From Stenotrophomonas nitritireducens (GTDB lineage Bacteria > Pseudomonadota > Gammaproteobacteria > Xanthomonadales > Xanthomonadaceae), in contig NZ_CP016756.1 in NCBI RefSeq assembly GCF_001700965.1, positions 3,214,501-3,278,500 of the forward strand: a stretch of 64,000 nt of DNA. Direction: 5' to 3'. Numbering within the stretch: the first letter of the stretch is position 1; each line of letters opens with the position of its first letter. This document shows positions 1-8,756 of this stretch, piece by piece. The notes below the pieces were generated by a model. The model worked only from the letters and a program-made list of their open reading frames with translations. It did no database searches and had not been told where the DNA came from. The position numbers were made by a program, and so were the translations under genes.

Positions 1-1790
1 TGCGCGGCCCGGCCAGTTCCCTGTATGGCTCCGATGCATTGGGCGGCGTGGTGGCCTTCGTCACCAAGGACCCTGCGGATTATCTGAAGGACGGCAAGGA
101 CAGCTATGTCGGCCTGAAATTCGGCTACGACGGCGACTGGAAAGGGCTGCTGGGCAGCGTGACCACGGCCTTTGGCGGGGAGCACTGGAGTGGCATGGTC
201 AACGTCAACCATCACCAGGGCCAGGAAACGGTCAACAAGGGTGATGTGCGCACGCAGGACTACACCCGCACCGCGCCCAATCCGCAGGAGCGCGATGGCC
301 GCAGTGTGCTGGCCAAGCTGGTCTATGCGCCAGACGAAAGCCAGCGCTTTCGCTTGACAGTGGAAGGCAACGAGGACAGCACCGATACCGACGTGTATTC
401 GGCGGTCAATGCCGGCCATCCAGTGGCGGCGTCGCGTACCACTACCGACATGACCGCACATGACACGCAGAGCCGCACGCGGCTGTCCTTCGCCCATGAA
501 ATGGATGCGCTGGACGCTGCCTTTGCCGATAGCCTGAACTGGCAGATCTACAGCCAGAACAGTGAAACCACCCAGGTCACCAACGAAGGCCGCACCAATG
601 GCAGCCGTCGTCATCGCGCCTTCCATTTCGACCAGCGCGTCAACGGCGCACAACTGCAGTTCAACAAGCGCCTGCAGTCGGGCAGCGTCGAACACGCGCT
701 GACCTGGGGCTTCGATGGCGCACTGACCGATATCCGCCAGAAGCGCGATGGCTACCAGGTGCTGGCCAACGGCAATATCAGTTCCAATATCTCGCCGGAC
801 AATTTCCCGGTGCGCGATTTCCCGATCAGCAAGACCACCGAACTCGGCCTGTACGTGCAGGATGAAATGCGCCTGGCCGATGGCCGGTTGTCGCTGGTGC
901 CGGGGCTGCGCGTTGACCATTACCGTCTCAAGCCTGAGCTCGACAGTATCTTCCGCGACGACAACCCGGACATGGCGGTGGCCTCGCTGACCAAGACCAG
1001 CGTCTCGCCCAAGCTGGGCATGGTGTGGCGCTTCGATGCGCAATGGTCGCTGTTTGCCGGCTACGCACACGGTTTCCGTTCGCCGCCGTACAACGACGTC
1101 AATCTGGGTTTCACCAATCTGATGTTCGGCTACACCGCCATTCCCAACCCGGACCTGAAGCCGGAAACCAGCAATGGCCTGGAACTGGGCGTGCGCTACG
1201 TCAGCCCGGTGGCCTACATGAGTGTCAGCGGCTATTGGAACGACTACCGCGACTTCATCGAATCGCAGCGCTATGTGGGTGTCAATGCGCAGGGCCTGAT
1301 GGTGTTCCAGTCGCAGAACATCGCCGATGCGCGCATCTACGGCGCCGAGTTGAAGGCCGGTGTTGATTTCGGCCAGCTCAGCGATGCCTTGCAGGGCTGG
1401 GGCCTGCGTGGCGCCGTGGCTTGGGCGCATGGGCAGAACCGCACAGAGGATGTACCGCTGGATTCGGTGGATCCGCTGCGCGGCACTGTCGGCCTGATGT
1501 ATGACCGCGACGACTGGGGTGTGGAGCTGGCCGGTACCTTTGCCCGCCGCAAGGACCGTGTCGCTGCTGCCACCGCCTACCGTCCGGCGGGTTATGGCGT
1601 ACTGGATCTGATGGCGCATTGGCAGTTCGCGCCGGGCGCCAAGTTCAATGTGGGCGTGTTCAACCTGGCGGACTGCAACTACATCGACTGGTCCAGCATC
1701 ACCTCCACGCTGGCGTCCAACAGCAGCGTGATCGATCGCTACAGCAACCCGGGCCGCACCGTATCGGCGAGCGTCTCGGTGTCCTGGTAA
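1..1790 (+). CDS. TonB-dependent haem/haemoglobin-type receptor, 5' end cut by window
   Basis: Outer-membrane beta-barrel receptor that takes up a metal complex, probably haem, using TonB energy. The frame is open from base 3 and starts inside the plug domain: the visible RGPASSLYGSDALGGVVAF is the classic end of the plug. About 595 residues remain, so the signal peptide, TonB box and most of the plug lie left of the window. The barrel shows FRSPPYNDVNLGF, typical of the haem/haemoglobin receptor group, and LKPETSNGLELGVRY. The protein ends in SVSW rather than the usual terminal Phe. A DUF6607 gene follows 90 bases downstream, probably in the same transcript. Substrate is inferred from family resemblance only; a siderophore receptor is the alternative. 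Confidence 0.85.
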   Translation, partial: RGPASSLYGSDALGGVVAFVTKDPADYLKDGKDSYVGLKFGYDGDWKGLLGSVTTAFGGEHWSGMVNVNHHQGQETVNKGDVRTQDYTRTAPNPQERDGRSVLAKLVYAPDESQRFRLTVEGNEDSTDTDVYSAVNAGHPVAASRTTTDMTAHDTQSRTRLSFAHEMDALDAAFADSLNWQIYSQNSETTQVTNEGRTNGSRRHRAFHFDQRVNGAQLQFNKRLQSGSVEHALTWGFDGALTDIRQKRDGYQVLANGNISSNISPDNFPVRDFPISKTTELGLYVQDEMRLADGRLSLVPGLRVDHYRLKPELDSIFRDDNPDMAVASLTKTSVSPKLGMVWRFDAQWSLFAGYAHGFRSPPYNDVNLGFTNLMFGYTAIPNPDLKPETSNGLELGVRYVSPVAYMSVSGYWNDYRDFIESQRYVGVNAQGLMVFQSQNIADARIYGAELKAGVDFGQLSDALQGWGLRGAVAWAHGQNRTEDVPLDSVDPLRGTVGLMYDRDDWGVELAGTFARRKDRVAAATAYRPAGYGVLDLMAHWQFAPGAKFNVGVFNLADCNYIDWSSITSTLASNSSVIDRYSNPGRTVSASVSVSW

Positions 1791-1880
1791 GCGGCAACGT
1801 TAGCGGTTCCTCCAGGAGCCGGCGATGGAACGCAGAACCGGCCATGGATGGCCACCCTTTCACACGTTCAAGGAAATCCC

Positions 1881-2798
1881 ATGAAGCTGCTTTATGCCAG
1901 CCTGCCACTGCTGTTGCTTGCCAGCACCGCCACCGCTGCCGATGTCGCCCGTGACCACGACAGCATCCTGAAGATGCAAGGCGAGTACACGGTGGATTTC
2001 GCCTTCGACGAGACCGTGCTGCTCAAGCCCGGCTACGAGCGTGCAGCGGCGATGCGGAGCGGCGGTGACGAAGTGGTCATCGTGGTTGAAGACACGCCGC
2101 GCCGCATCGTGCTGCAACACCTGCTGGTCGATACCAAAAGCGGCCATGTCACCAAGCATTGGCGGCAGGACTGGGTCTATGAAGCGGCGCAACGTTTCGA
2201 GTTCAGCGCTGACCAGACCTGGACGGTGCGCGCCATCCCGGCTGCGCTCAATCAGGGCGCCTGGACGCAATGCGTCTACGAAGTCAGCGACGCCCCGCGT
2301 TACTGTGGCACCGGCCGCTGGAGCTACAACAACAACGTACCGACCTGGACCAGCGACCTGAGCTGGCGGCCGCTGCCGCGCCGTGAATACACCCGCCGCA
2401 GCGATTACAACGCGCTGGCGGTGGTGAACCAGCACACGCTCACGCCGAACGGTTGGACCCACGAGCAGTTCAATACCAAGGTGCAGCGCAATGCCGACGG
2501 CAGCCAGGTGGAGATTGCACGCGAGTTCGGTTTCAACGATTACATCAAGACCACGGACGTGGATTTCACGCGGGCCCGTACTTACTGGGCGGCCACCGCG
2601 CCGTTCTGGGCGCAGGTGCGCCAGCGTTGGCAGGGCTTCCTCGGCCAGGCGCCGGGCGTGCACCTGAAGACCAAGCTCGATGGCATGGCGATGATCATGC
2701 CGCTGTTCCAGCAGGCCGAAGAAATTCAAGGCGGCGCAGCGCTGGATACCGGCAAGATCGACGCGGTGTTCGCGCAGTTCGTGGAGCCGGCCAAATAA
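1881..2798 (+). CDS. DUF6607 family secreted protein
   Basis: Exported protein of 305 residues with unknown molecular function. An ATG preceded by AGGAAA (1871-1876) is chosen over an in-frame ATG at 1848 because it puts a clean signal peptide at the N-terminus (MKLLYASLPLLLLASTATAA). The mature part is rich in Trp and Tyr, with motifs such as YNNNVPTWTSDLSWRPLPRR and RREYTRRSDYNAL, and has no membrane segment or recognisable catalytic motif. I place it in the DUF6607 group by recollection of similar proteins. It lies directly downstream of the TonB receptor, so a periplasmic role in handling the receptor's cargo, perhaps haem, is an inference from context. Confidence 0.7.
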   Translation: MKLLYASLPLLLLASTATAADVARDHDSILKMQGEYTVDFAFDETVLLKPGYERAAAMRSGGDEVVIVVEDTPRRIVLQHLLVDTKSGHVTKHWRQDWVYEAAQRFEFSADQTWTVRAIPAALNQGAWTQCVYEVSDAPRYCGTGRWSYNNNVPTWTSDLSWRPLPRREYTRRSDYNALAVVNQHTLTPNGWTHEQFNTKVQRNADGSQVEIAREFGFNDYIKTTDVDFTRARTYWAATAPFWAQVRQRWQGFLGQAPGVHLKTKLDGMAMIMPLFQQAEEIQGGAALDTGKIDAVFAQFVEPAK

Positions 2799-2829
2799 AT
2801 TGGCGCCTGTTTGAGCTTGCGGGATTTAT

Positions 2830-2927
2830 GTAGGAGCGGCGTCAGCCGCGAAGCTGATGATCGATCAGGTCGCCGATAGAGCCGCGACTTCATTGATGCC
2901 GGCTTCGCGGCTGATGCCGCTCCCACA
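2830..2927. repeat. Inverted pair of GTAG-type palindromic repeats
   Basis: A GTAGGAGCGGCGTCAGCCGC unit at 2830-2849 continues into CGAAGC and is mirrored by GCTTCGCGGCTGATGCCGCT at 2902-2921. The two arms face each other across about 45 bases. This matches the short GTAG-headed REP/SMAG elements known from Stenotrophomonas. It sits between two convergent genes and could fold as a bidirectional terminator. Confidence 0.75.
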
Positions 2928-2952
2928 TCCGTCGTGGGAAGACGCGCCGGCC

Positions 2953-3318
2953 TTACTCCTTGAACATCAGCAGGGCGGCCAGCAGGATCAGCGCGAACGC
3001 CGCCCAGTGGTTCCACTTCAGCGGTTGCCCCAGATAGGTGGCAGAAAACACTGCGAACACCACCAGGGTAATCACTTCCTGCATGCCCTTGAGCTGCGGC
3101 GCCGAGTACACCGCGCTGCCCATGCGGTTGCCCGGCACCTGCAGGCAATATTCGAAGAACGCGATGCCCCAGCTGACCAGGATCACCGTCATCAGTGGCG
3201 CGGTCTTGAACTTCAGGTGGCCATACCAGGCCACGGTCATGAACACATTGCTGGCAACCAGCAGCAGTACCGGGTACAGATAGGCGGTAAAGGACGGGGC
3301 GACCATAGCCAGATTCAT
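2953..3318 (-). CDS. Small DMT-type membrane protein (DUF486)
   Basis: Inner-membrane protein of 121 residues with about four hydrophobic helices. Recognisable stretches are VLLLVASNVFMTVAWYGHLK near the start, ILVSWGIAFFEYCLQVPGNR in the middle and LKGMQEVITLVVFAVFSATY before a last helix ending LLMFKE. These match the DUF486 branch of the drug/metabolite transporter superfamily, whose members are half-size and may work as dimers; the substrate is not known. It is convergent with the DUF6607 gene and separated from it by the GTAG repeat pair. A start at an ATG five codons further in would also fit. Confidence 0.8.
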   Translation of the reverse strand: MNLAMVAPSFTAYLYPVLLLVASNVFMTVAWYGHLKFKTAPLMTVILVSWGIAFFEYCLQVPGNRMGSAVYSAPQLKGMQEVITLVVFAVFSATYLGQPLKWNHWAAFALILLAALLMFKE

Positions 3319-3471
3319 CGATGCGGGCCGTTAGCATAGGCCCGGCGCTGCGGAACCTGCAGGGCTGAAAACAAGTTGCAGATGAAACCGTTGTGATGAG
3401 GGTACGCGTCTTCACACGGAGTCCACCAGGAGTACGGCATCTTTCACAAAGCTGAAGACTAAGGAGGCTCC

Positions 3472-4185
3472 ATGCGACAGACAAAGGAATCGTCCGGATT
3501 GGTACTGGTCGTCGAGGACAACCGCAATATTTCCGAGATGATTGGCGAATATCTGGAAGGCAAGGGGTTCGAGGTGGATTACGCAGCCGATGGCCTTGAC
3601 GGCTACCGGCTCGCCGCCGAGAACAGTTACGACGTTGTGGTGCTGGACCTGATGCTGCCGCGGTTGGACGGCATCGAGGTGTGCCGGCGCCTGCGCAACG
3701 AAGCCCGCAAATCCACCCCGGTGCTGATGCTCACCGCGCGCGACACCCTGGACGACAAGCTCACCGGCTTGGGCTACGGTGCCGATGACTACCTGACCAA
3801 GCCGTTCGCGATCCAGGAACTGGAGGCGCGCCTGCGTGCCCTGATCCGACGCGAGCGCCGCCAGGTGGGTGCCGAGGTGCTGAAGGTGGCCGATCTGGTG
3901 CTGGACCCGGTAAGCATGCGCGCCACCCGCGCCGGCAGCGAGCTGCAGCTCTCGCCGATTGGCCTGCGCCTGCTCACCATCCTGATGCGCGAATCGCCAC
4001 GCGTGGTGACCCGGCAGGAGATCGAGCGCGAGATCTGGGGCAATGGCCTGCCCGATTCGGACACCTTGCGCAGCCACCTGTACAACCTGCGCAAGATCAT
4101 CGACAAGCCATTTGATCGGCCGTTGCTGCACACCGTGCAGAGTGCGGGCTACCGGATCGCCGACATCGGCCAGTCAATGGGCTGA
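3472..4185 (+). CDS. OmpR-family response regulator
   Basis: DNA-binding response regulator of 237 residues. The receiver domain (about 10-125) has the acidic pocket in VVEDN, the phosphoacceptor Asp59 in VVVLDLMLPRLDG, the Thr of MLTARDT and the Lys of YLTKPF. The C-terminal winged helix (about 140-232) has the typical SHLYNLRKIIDKPF recognition helix and HTVQSAGYRI hairpin. The ATG follows AAGGAGG at 3462-3468, a near-perfect ribosome site. A strong terminator follows, and the kinase gene behind it has its own promoter, so the two partners are not simply co-transcribed. I cannot assign it to a named system. Confidence 0.92.
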   Translation: MRQTKESSGLVLVVEDNRNISEMIGEYLEGKGFEVDYAADGLDGYRLAAENSYDVVVLDLMLPRLDGIEVCRRLRNEARKSTPVLMLTARDTLDDKLTGLGYGADDYLTKPFAIQELEARLRALIRRERRQVGAEVLKVADLVLDPVSMRATRAGSELQLSPIGLRLLTILMRESPRVVTRQEIEREIWGNGLPDSDTLRSHLYNLRKIIDKPFDRPLLHTVQSAGYRIADIGQSMG

Positions 4186-4216
4186 GCGGCGGCCGCGTGT
4201 TGGGTAGCTGGACTGG

Positions 4217-4256
4217 AAAAACCGCCGCAGGACATGGGTCGCGGCGGTTTTTTTTC
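4217..4256 (+). terminator. Rho-independent terminator after the response regulator
   Basis: The stem ACCGCCGC (4221-4228) pairs with GCGGCGGT (4241-4248) across a 12-base loop, and T4249-T4255 follows as an uninterrupted run. It lies 36 bases after the response-regulator stop codon and before the kinase promoter. Confidence 0.88.
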
Positions 4257-4270
4257 CTGCCAGGTATTGC

Positions 4271-4299
4271 TGCGGCAGCGTCGGTTCAGTCCCTATAAT
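4271..4299 (+). promoter_or_regulatory. Sigma-70-like promoter for the sensor kinase
   Basis: A perfect TATAAT lies at 4294-4299, 23 bases before the kinase start codon. Seventeen bases upstream is TGCGGC (4271-4276), a poor -35 match, so the promoter may need an activator. Its position directly after a terminator implies separate control of the kinase. Confidence 0.6.
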
Positions 4300-4322
4300 C
4301 ACGCGGGCTTCGAGGGGGGCGC

Positions 4323-5585
4323 ATGCCGTACGGTTTACCGCGCAAGATCAGGAAGGCATTCATCGTGCAGGCGCTGCTGGCGAGTCTGGCCGTGCTGCTG
4401 GGCGGCTATCTGATGGCGCTGGTGCTCAAGTACGGTTTGCTCAATGCCGTTCTGCACAATGAAGCGCAGTACTACTGGCAGCAACGCGCGCTGAGCCCGG
4501 GCCTGGCCCCCCCCAATACCTACAACATCCGCGGCTATCTGCAGCCGGCCGGGCAGGGGCAGGACGCGCTTCCCGAGCCCCTGCGCGTGCTGCAACCGGG
4601 TTTCCATGAACTGCTGGCCTTCGATCAACTGGTGCTGGTCGACCAGCAGGCCGGCGAACGTCTGTATCTGGTGTTCCAGCGCGTACCGCTGTATCGGGTG
4701 GTGTTCTGGTCCGGCGTGCTGCTGGTGCTGTTGACCATCCACGCGGTGTCCTGGATGACCTACCGTGCCTCCTGGCGGCTGGTTGCGCCGGTGAGTTGGC
4801 TGGCACGGAAGGTGTCGCTGTGGGACCCACGTCATCCCGACGCCTCCGAGCTGGCGCCGGACCGCCTGCCGCCCGAGGTACAGGGCGAGACCCGGCAATT
4901 GGCGCTGGCGCTGCATCGCATGGCCGGAAAGGTCACCGCGCATGTCGCCCGCGAACGCGATTTCACCCGGGACGCCAGCCATGAGCTGCGCACCCCGCTG
5001 ACCGTGATCCGCATGGCCAGTGACATGGCCTTGACCGATTCCGGCCTGACTCCGCGGCTGCAACGCAGCCTGCAGCGCATCCAGCGGGCCGGGCGCGACA
5101 TGGAGGCGGTCATCGACGCTTTTCTGTTGCTGGCCCGGGAAGTGGACGTGGAGCCACAGTCGGAGCTGTTCGATGTGGGCGAGGTGGTGCGCTACGAGGC
5201 GGCCAACGTCGAGGAGCTGCTGCAGGGCAAGCCGGTGCAGCTGCGGGTGCGGATCGAAGGCGGCCAGATGCTGATGGCGCCGCCGCGGGTGATGCATGTG
5301 GTGGTGGCCAACCTGCTGCGCAACGCCTGCCTGTACACCGATGCCGGCGAGGTGGAGGTACAGGTGACGGCCGGCCGGGTGGTGGTCCGCGATACCGGCA
5401 TCGGCATGAGCCGCGAAGCGCTGGCGCGTATTTTCGAACCGTTCTACCGCGCCGAGGGCGGCCGTGAGCAGGGCGTGGGGCTGGGCCTGCCGATCGTCCG
5501 CCGGCTGTGCGAACGTTGCGGCTGGCGGATCGAGCTGGACAGCCATGAAGGGCAGGGCACCACCGCGACCCTGCACTACCGCTGA
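4323..5585 (+). CDS. Sensor histidine kinase
   Basis: Inner-membrane two-component sensor of 420 residues, partner of the preceding response regulator. One membrane helix spans about 15-38, a periplasmic segment of roughly 85 residues follows, and the second helix is around 126-146 (VFWSGVLLVLLTIHAVSW). The dimerisation box FTRDASHELRTPLTVIRM carries the phosphoacceptor His220. The ATPase domain shows the N box LLRNACLYT, the G1 box DTGIGM and the G2 box GVGLGLPIVRR. The ATG follows GAGGGGGG at 4312-4319. The small sensor loop suggests an envelope or ion signal, and the downstream diacylglycerol kinase and TerC genes agree with that, but the ligand cannot be read from sequence. Confidence 0.92.
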   Translation: MPYGLPRKIRKAFIVQALLASLAVLLGGYLMALVLKYGLLNAVLHNEAQYYWQQRALSPGLAPPNTYNIRGYLQPAGQGQDALPEPLRVLQPGFHELLAFDQLVLVDQQAGERLYLVFQRVPLYRVVFWSGVLLVLLTIHAVSWMTYRASWRLVAPVSWLARKVSLWDPRHPDASELAPDRLPPEVQGETRQLALALHRMAGKVTAHVARERDFTRDASHELRTPLTVIRMASDMALTDSGLTPRLQRSLQRIQRAGRDMEAVIDAFLLLAREVDVEPQSELFDVGEVVRYEAANVEELLQGKPVQLRVRIEGGQMLMAPPRVMHVVVANLLRNACLYTDAGEVEVQVTAGRVVVRDTGIGMSREALARIFEPFYRAEGGREQGVGLGLPIVRRLCERCGWRIELDSHEGQGTTATLHYR

Positions 5586-5734
5586 GGCCCGGGTCCAGGC
5601 CGGGCTGGCGGTAAGCAACGGCCAGATGTGGCAAAATTGGCGGCTAATTCCACGCTACCGGTGTCATTCCATGAGGGGTTATTCAGGCTCCACGCTGTCG
5701 TTCGGCCGTGATCGCGCAGCTGGCAAGGTGTCCC

Positions 5735-6115
5735 ATGGCTGACGAAATCGGGCATATGCCGCGCGGTCCGGCGCGCATCCTCAAGGCCGCCAAATGGTCC
5801 TGGCAGGGCCTGTGCGCGGCCTGGCTGCATGAATCCTCGTTCCGGCTGGAAGTGTGCCTGTTTGTGCTGCTGGCGCCGGTGGCGCTATGGCTGGGCCACG
5901 GCCCGGTGGAGCAGGTGCTGCTGATCGGCTCGATGCTGCTGGTGATCGCCATGGAGCTGGCCAATTCGGCCATTGAAGCGGTGATCGAACGCTATGGCCC
6001 GGAGTACCACGTGCTGGCCGGCCGCGCCAAGGACATGGGCTCGGCGGCGGTATTCGTGCTGATGATGAACGTGTTGCTGTGCTGGAGCCTGATCCTGCTG
6101 CCGCGTGTTTTTTGA
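5735..6115 (+). CDS. dgkA: Diacylglycerol kinase
   Basis: Small integral membrane kinase of 126 residues that phosphorylates diacylglycerol to phosphatidic acid, recycling lipid left over from periplasmic glucan or lipid A modification. The family signature appears as AMELANSAIEAVIERYGPEY, followed by HVLAGRAKDMGSAAVF; the acidic residues bind Mg-ATP. Three membrane helices are evident, the last being VLMMNVLLCWSLILL. The ATG at 5735, preceded by AAGGTG, is preferred to an ATG nine codons upstream that lacks a good ribosome site. The gene follows the sensor kinase by about 150 bases and may share its promoter. Confidence 0.92.
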   Translation: MADEIGHMPRGPARILKAAKWSWQGLCAAWLHESSFRLEVCLFVLLAPVALWLGHGPVEQVLLIGSMLLVIAMELANSAIEAVIERYGPEYHVLAGRAKDMGSAAVFVLMMNVLLCWSLILLPRVF

Positions 6116-6169
6116 CAAGTCAGCCGCCGGTTGGCGGTGACGTAATGGTTTTATTGAAGGATTGATCGC

Positions 6170-6919
6170 ATGTCTTTTGAGTTTCTTGCCGACCCGAACG
6201 TCTGGCTCACCCTGTTCATGCTCAGCGCACTGGAAATCGTGCTCGGTATCGACAACCTGGTCTTCATCTCCATCGCGGTAGGCCGCCTGCCGGAAGAAAA
6301 TCGCCCGATGGCGCGTCGGGTCGGCATCGCGGTGGCCTGTATCACCCGCATCATGCTGCTGATCTCGCTGGCCTACCTGGCGCACATGGAGAACAACCTG
6401 TTCACCGTGGCCGGCATGGGTATTTCCATCCGTGACATGGTGCTGGTGGTGGGCGGTTTGTTCCTGCTCTACAAGGGCATCAAGGAAATCCGTGAGCTGG
6501 TCAGTGGTGGCGAAGACGCCGACCCGACCACCACCAAGGCGACCGCCAGCTTCGGCATGGTGATCGCGCAGATCGCGGTGATCGACATCGTGTTCTCGCT
6601 GGACTCGGTGATCACCGCCGTCGGCATTGCCGACCACGTGCCGGTGATGGTCTGTGCGGTGCTGCTGTCGGTGGCGGTGATGCTGCTGGCGGCCAACCCG
6701 CTGGGCCGCTTCATCGATGCCAACCCGACCGTGAAGCTGCTGGCGCTGGCCTTCATCCTGCTGGTCGGTGCGGTGCTGGTGCTGGACGGCCTGGACGTGC
6801 ACGTGCCCAAGCCCTACATCTATGCGGCGATGGGTTTCTCGGTGCTGGTGGAGTGGCTGAACCTGCTGATGCGCCGCAACGCCAAGGCGCACCACGTTCC
6901 GGGTTCGGACAACTGGTAA
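6170..6919 (+). CDS. TerC family integral membrane protein
   Basis: Polytopic membrane protein of 249 residues with about seven helices. The paired acidic motifs that define the TerC family are EIVLGIDNLVFIS near residue 25 and AVIDIVFSLDSVITAVGIAD near 140. Members are implicated in metal-ion export, often Mn, and in metalation of secreted proteins. The upstream 54 bases contain AAGGA as ribosome site but no room for the yybP-ykoY manganese riboswitch often found before such genes. A clear terminator follows. Which metal it handles is not visible. Confidence 0.9.
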   Translation: MSFEFLADPNVWLTLFMLSALEIVLGIDNLVFISIAVGRLPEENRPMARRVGIAVACITRIMLLISLAYLAHMENNLFTVAGMGISIRDMVLVVGGLFLLYKGIKEIRELVSGGEDADPTTTKATASFGMVIAQIAVIDIVFSLDSVITAVGIADHVPVMVCAVLLSVAVMLLAANPLGRFIDANPTVKLLALAFILLVGAVLVLDGLDVHVPKPYIYAAMGFSVLVEWLNLLMRRNAKAHHVPGSDNW

Positions 6920-6958
6920 GCGTCCAGTGGGCCGGCATTGTCGGCCGCTGACAGGACC

Positions 6959-6993
6959 CGAAGGGCCGGCTCTGCCGGCCCTTCGTCTTTTTG
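6959..6993 (+). terminator. Rho-independent terminator after the TerC gene
   Basis: Perfect 11-base stem GAAGGGCCGGC (6960-6970) and GCCGGCCCTTC (6974-6984) with loop TCT, followed by GTCTTTTTG. It closes the region running from the sensor kinase promoter. Confidence 0.88.
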
Positions 6994-7006
6994 TCCTTTG
7001 TCTTTT

Positions 7007-7104
7007 GTAGGAGCGGCGTCAGCTGCGAAGCCGGTGCAGCTGTAGTTGCGGGATGCCTCCAACCTGACGGATGGCCGGCTTCGCGGCTGACGCCGTTCCC
7101 ACAA
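7007..7104. repeat. Inverted pair of GTAG-type palindromic repeats
   Basis: The unit GTAGGAGCGGCGTCAGCTGC (7007-7026) faces GGCTTCGCGGCTGACGCCGT (7077-7096). It is the same arrangement and sequence family as the copy at 2830-2927, placed between the TerC terminator and lemA. Confidence 0.75.
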
Positions 7105-7201
7105 CCGCCTGGTCCAGGAACTTTGGCGGTTCACCGGTCTTTGCATACCTTGAACAGGCAACGTGGCATGCTCGGCATTCCCGCCATCCAGGGTCCGACC
7201 C

Positions 7202-7834
7202 ATGCGCCAGTACCTTCGCCTGATGTTGCTTGTCATTGCGGTGATTTCCATTTCCGGCTGTGGCTACAACGCCATCCAGCAGAAGGACGAGGCGGTCAAG
7301 GCCGGTTGGTCCGAGGTGGTCAACCAGTACAAGCGCCGCGCCGATCTGATCCCCAACCTGGTCAATACCGTGCAGGGCTACGCCCAGCAGGAGCGGCAGG
7401 TGCTGACCGAGGTCACCAACGCTCGTTCCAAGGTCGGGCAGATCCAGGTCAACGCCGACGATGCCGATTCGCTCAAGCAGTTCCAGCAGGCCCAAGGCGA
7501 GCTGGGCAGTGCGCTGTCGCGCTTGCTGGTGGTCAGCGAGAACTACCCGACGCTGAAGTCGGACCAGAACTTCCGTGACCTGCAGGCGCAGCTGGAAGGC
7601 ACCGAGAACCGCATCACCGTGGCCCGCGGCCGCTACATCCAGCTGGTGCAGGACTACAACACCTACATCCGCTCGTTCCCGCAGGTGATCACCGCCAAGA
7701 TGTTCGGCTATGCGGCCAAGCCCAACTTCACCGTCGACAACGAGGCGCAGATCGCCCAGCCGCCGACCGTGAGCTTTGGTACCCAGCCGGCCGTGCCGCA
7801 GCAGACGCCGCCGCAGCCCGCACCGGCACAGTGA
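7202..7834 (+). CDS. lemA: LemA family lipoprotein
   Basis: Membrane-anchored protein of 210 residues. The N-terminus is a lipoprotein signal with lipobox ISGC, so Cys18 is probably acylated; that is a variation on the usual LemA, which has an N-terminal membrane helix. The family core follows: WSEVVNQYKRRADLIPNLVN, VTNARSKVGQ and LQAQLEGTENRITVARGRY, forming a long helical bundle. The C-terminus is a Pro/Gln-rich tail. ATG 7202 is preferred to one 13 codons upstream because it opens the lipobox signal. It is followed after 10 bases by two TPM-domain genes, the standard LemA neighbourhood. The molecular role of this trio is still poorly defined; envelope stress or proteolysis is suggested in the family. 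Confidence 0.88.
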   Translation: MRQYLRLMLLVIAVISISGCGYNAIQQKDEAVKAGWSEVVNQYKRRADLIPNLVNTVQGYAQQERQVLTEVTNARSKVGQIQVNADDADSLKQFQQAQGELGSALSRLLVVSENYPTLKSDQNFRDLQAQLEGTENRITVARGRYIQLVQDYNTYIRSFPQVITAKMFGYAAKPNFTVDNEAQIAQPPTVSFGTQPAVPQQTPPQPAPAQ

Positions 7835-7844
7835 GCAGCGCGCG

Positions 7845-8756
7845 ATGAGCGCGATGCTGCAGCGCTTTGGCCTGTTGCTGTGCCTGCTCGGCCTGGGCTG
7901 GGCGGGCGAGTTGCAGGCTCAACAACTGGCGCCGATTCCGCCGCTGGATTCGCCGGTGGTCGATACCACCGGCACCCTCGGTGCGGCGCAGAAGCAGGCG
8001 CTGGAACAACAGGCGCTGGCCCTGCAGCAGCGCAAGGGTGCTCAGCTGCAGGTGCTGATCGTGCCGACCACCCAGCCCGAGGACATCGCCCAGTACAGCA
8101 CGCGGGTCTTCGACCAGTGGGCGATCGGCCGCAAGGGCGTTGATGACGGCGTGCTGCTGCTGGTGGCCAAGGATGACCGACGGGTGCGGATCGAGCCCGG
8201 TTACGGTCTGGAAGGTGCCATCCCCGATGCCATCGCCAACCGGGTGATCCAGGAATACCTGGTGCCGCATTTCCGCCAGAACGATTACGCCGGTGGCATC
8301 ACCGCCGCCAGCGGGGTGCTGGTCAGGATCATCGATGGCGAGGAGCTGCCGGCGCCGGTCAGCAGCAACCGTGATGGTGGTGGCAGCGGCGGCGGGGATT
8401 CGATCTTCATGTTCGCGATCATGATTGGTGTGGTTGCCGCCACCTTCATGCGCGTGTTGCTGGCCAAGCTGCCACGGCCGATACGTGGTCTGGTCGCCGG
8501 GCTGGTTGCCGGTGCCGGCGGTTGGTTGCTGTTGTCTGTGTTCGGTGGCGGCCTGGCTGCGCTGGTGGCGTTCGTGTTTTCCTTCGCCAGGGGCTCCAGC
8601 GGTGGTTTTGCCAGCGGCGGTGGCTGGGGCGGCGGAGGCGGCTTCGGAGGCGGAGGCGGAGGTTTTGGCGGAGGCGGTGGAGGCTTCGGCGGAGGCGGTG
8701 GTTGGGGCGGTGGTGGTGGGCGTTCGGGAGGCGGTGGCGCCTCGGGGAGCTGGTGA
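7845..8756 (+). CDS. TPM-domain protein with glycine-rich C-terminus
   Basis: Exported membrane protein of 303 residues. A signal peptide (ends near LQAQ) precedes a TPM (YgcG/Psb32) domain with VVDTTGTLGAAQKQALEQ, FDQWAIGRKGVDDGVLLLVA and VRIEPGYGLEGAIPDAIANR. Two or three membrane helices follow (about 185-250). The last 45 residues are a Gly repeat broken by Trp and Phe, in units such as GGGGFGGGGGGF and GGGGGWGGGGGRS. TPM domains bind metal and have been called phosphatases in plants, but bacterial function is unclear. The gene sits 10 bases after lemA and its stop overlaps the next TPM gene, so the three are one operon. Confidence 0.88.
   Translation: MSAMLQRFGLLLCLLGLGWAGELQAQQLAPIPPLDSPVVDTTGTLGAAQKQALEQQALALQQRKGAQLQVLIVPTTQPEDIAQYSTRVFDQWAIGRKGVDDGVLLLVAKDDRRVRIEPGYGLEGAIPDAIANRVIQEYLVPHFRQNDYAGGITAASGVLVRIIDGEELPAPVSSNRDGGGSGGGDSIFMFAIMIGVVAATFMRVLLAKLPRPIRGLVAGLVAGAGGWLLLSVFGGGLAALVAFVFSFARGSSGGFASGGGWGGGGGFGGGGGGFGGGGGGFGGGGGWGGGGGRSGGGGASGSW

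Noticed and set aside
6116..6169. yybP-ykoY manganese riboswitch before the TerC gene
   Set aside because: Only 54 bases are available and none of the conserved motifs is visible.
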